DNA of 64,000 nt from Symbiodinium sp. CCMP2592 (taxonomy: Eukaryota; Sar; Dinophyceae; Suessiales; Symbiodiniaceae), in the NCBI GenBank assembly GCA_905221615.1, contig CAJNDT010001225.1, positions 186,001 to 250,000 on the forward strand. The letters are read 5' to 3'. This document shows, piece after piece, positions 62,907 to 64,000 of this stretch (position 1 is the stretch's first letter; every line of letters starts with the position of its first letter). The notes under the pieces are model-generated. The model searched no databases. It was not told where the DNA came from and saw only the letters and a program-made list of their open reading frames with translations. The position numbers and the translations under genes were made by a program.

Positions 62907-63045
62907 CATCATGGGGAACTAAAGGTTAACCTTTTTGGTTACATAGGGATTATATACTAAACCCTAAACCCTAAACCCTAAACCCTAAACCCAAAAAAGG
63001 CTAAAGGTTCCCTAATCTACTACTAGACCCCTATTATGGCAACTC
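62907..63045. mobile_element. Family L element carrying a telomere insert
   Basis: As 53551-53653, but with about five CTAAACC units (62957-62992) in the hairpin loop, and flanked by 26-bp direct repeats (62881-62906, 63050-63076). Confidence 0.88.
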
Positions 63046-63172
63046 TGGGCTTTGAAGTAACCAGGGAGAAAAAAGGTATAGACTTTTATTTCATATAGCT
63101 TCCTTACAGGAACAGGTGCCAAAAAACACGTTTTCAAGTATGCTACTCCAGAACCCAGTTAGGGTTCTAAGG

Positions 63173-63191
63173 TTTTTTTTTTTTTTTTTTT
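63173..63191. repeat. Poly-T run (about 19)
   Basis: Uninterrupted T run, no associated element recognised. Confidence 0.95.
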
Positions 63192-63324
63192 GAGGGCCCT
63201 TTTCCTCCCTGCTAAGGGTTTTACGGTTTAGGGTTTTACGGCTTGGGGCTTAGGTTTAGGGCTCTGCTTGGGGGCGGGGGGTCTTCGAGTTGAGGGTCTG
63301 GGGCTTCGGGCTACGGGTTGCTGA

Positions 63325-63424
63325 ATTAGGGTTTAGGGTTTAGGGTTCAGGGTTTAGGGTTCAGGGTTTAGGGTTTAGGGTTTAGGGTTTAGGGTTTAGG
63401 GTTTAGGGTTTAGGGTTAGGTTCA
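63325..63424. repeat. TTTAGGG array
   Basis: About 14 units, three as TTCAGGG. Confidence 0.97.
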
Positions 63425-63524
63425 GGGCTCGGAAGCCTTGAGGTAGAGTGAAGACCGTAATCCAATCGTCGAAGAGTTTCTTCGCGGACGTGTAAATCTC
63501 CTGGGGCTGGCGGCAACATGTTCC
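63424..63524 (-). CDS. Exon-like island
   Basis: Minus frame CCRQPQEIYTSAKKLFDDWI then TVFTLPQGFRAL, running into CCCTAAA on its own strand. Well-formed amphipathic peptide; borders unclear. Unknown. Confidence 0.32.
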
Positions 63525-63655
63525 CCCCTACTTACTTGTCCAGTATCCTAGGGGCACTAAGGGTTAAGCTTCGGGATTATCTTGGGATTGTACTACCCCA
63601 AAGACGTAAAAAGGTATCCCACACCTACAACTAAGTGTCTGTTCAGTGCATTGAG

Positions 63656-63685
63656 AGCCCTAAACCCTAAACCCTAAACCCTAGC
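63656..63685. repeat. CCCTAAA array
   Basis: Four units. Remaining sequence to the window end is telomere-like words and unassigned DNA. Confidence 0.9.
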
Positions 63686-64000
63686 TTGCGAAGCTGCGGC
63701 AGAGGGCCTTGGACCCTTATTCGTAGGGTCTCTCAAGGGTTTCTTGCTAAGGCTTTCAGGCTTTAGGGGGCTCAGCCTTTTAGGGGATTTAGGGTTTGAA
63801 AATGCATTCCTAATCCAGGGATATGGGGTGAGCACACATCTCCGAGCTGTGCATCAAACCCTAAACAACAAATCTAGACTAAACGTTGGGGCCTCAAACC
63901 GCTAGCCAGCACATCCCAGATCTTGAAACCCCATACGACGGAAGCCCTAGGCACCCGAAACCCCAAGCCTCAAAACCCTAAGTCCTAAACTAGACCTTGG

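Noticed and set aside
1..64000. Dinoflagellate spliced-leader gene
   Set aside because: I looked for the conserved leader ending in GGCTCAAG and did not find a match.

Overview
The window reads as nuclear DNA of a microalga, most probably a dinoflagellate of the Symbiodinium/Suessiales group. Three things point there: plant/alga-type telomere motifs (TTTAGGG/CCCTAAA) scattered everywhere; an intact one-exon gene joining a ubiquitin-like N-terminus to ten nearly identical RCC1-like repeats ending in a VQQIQAS-type motif, a type I associate with these algae; and gene-poor DNA with short coding-looking islands. The assignment rests on pattern memory, not on a search. Base 997-1096 is a 100-N assembly gap.

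Layout. 1-996 and 2664-7770 are a large satellite (about 70-77 bp monomers, 437 bp higher-order unit) bordered by a 9-bp ATAAACCCG array; 8151-8375 is a 10-bp GCGCAATTCG array. From about 8.6 to 21 kb short open islands, mostly readable on the + strand, alternate with telomere-like tracts and about 100-bp palindromic elements. Two partial gene models could be assembled there from splice-like borders and reading-frame phase (12516-13327 and 15024-15743). 22489-23994 (-) is the RCC1-like gene and 24786-27459 (-) a long unknown coding block with a one-base frame break. From 27.5 kb to the end there are only scattered exon-like islands in a dense field of palindromic elements, telomere-like tracts, microsatellites and one tRNA-derived SINE-like copy.

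The dominant and most interesting content is the swarm of short terminal-inverted-repeat (TIR) elements: at least fifteen families (labelled A to Z here, my own labels), most 90-140 bp, some with 2-bp (TA-like) and some with 4-bp target duplications, often nested or in tandem. In two places the element sits inside an inferred exon, and removing it with one copy of its target duplication rejoins the reading frame exactly. That suggests these are intron-generating elements (introners). Separately, perfect TTTAGGG tracts have been added into the middle of several palindromic elements, as expected if hairpin centres break and are healed with telomere repeats.

Limits. Only the two long minus-strand genes are secure. 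The exon-like islands are short, several are open in more than one frame, and no transcript evidence was available; they are listed at low confidence. No transposase, reverse transcriptase, rRNA, CRISPR array or prokaryotic feature was recognised.
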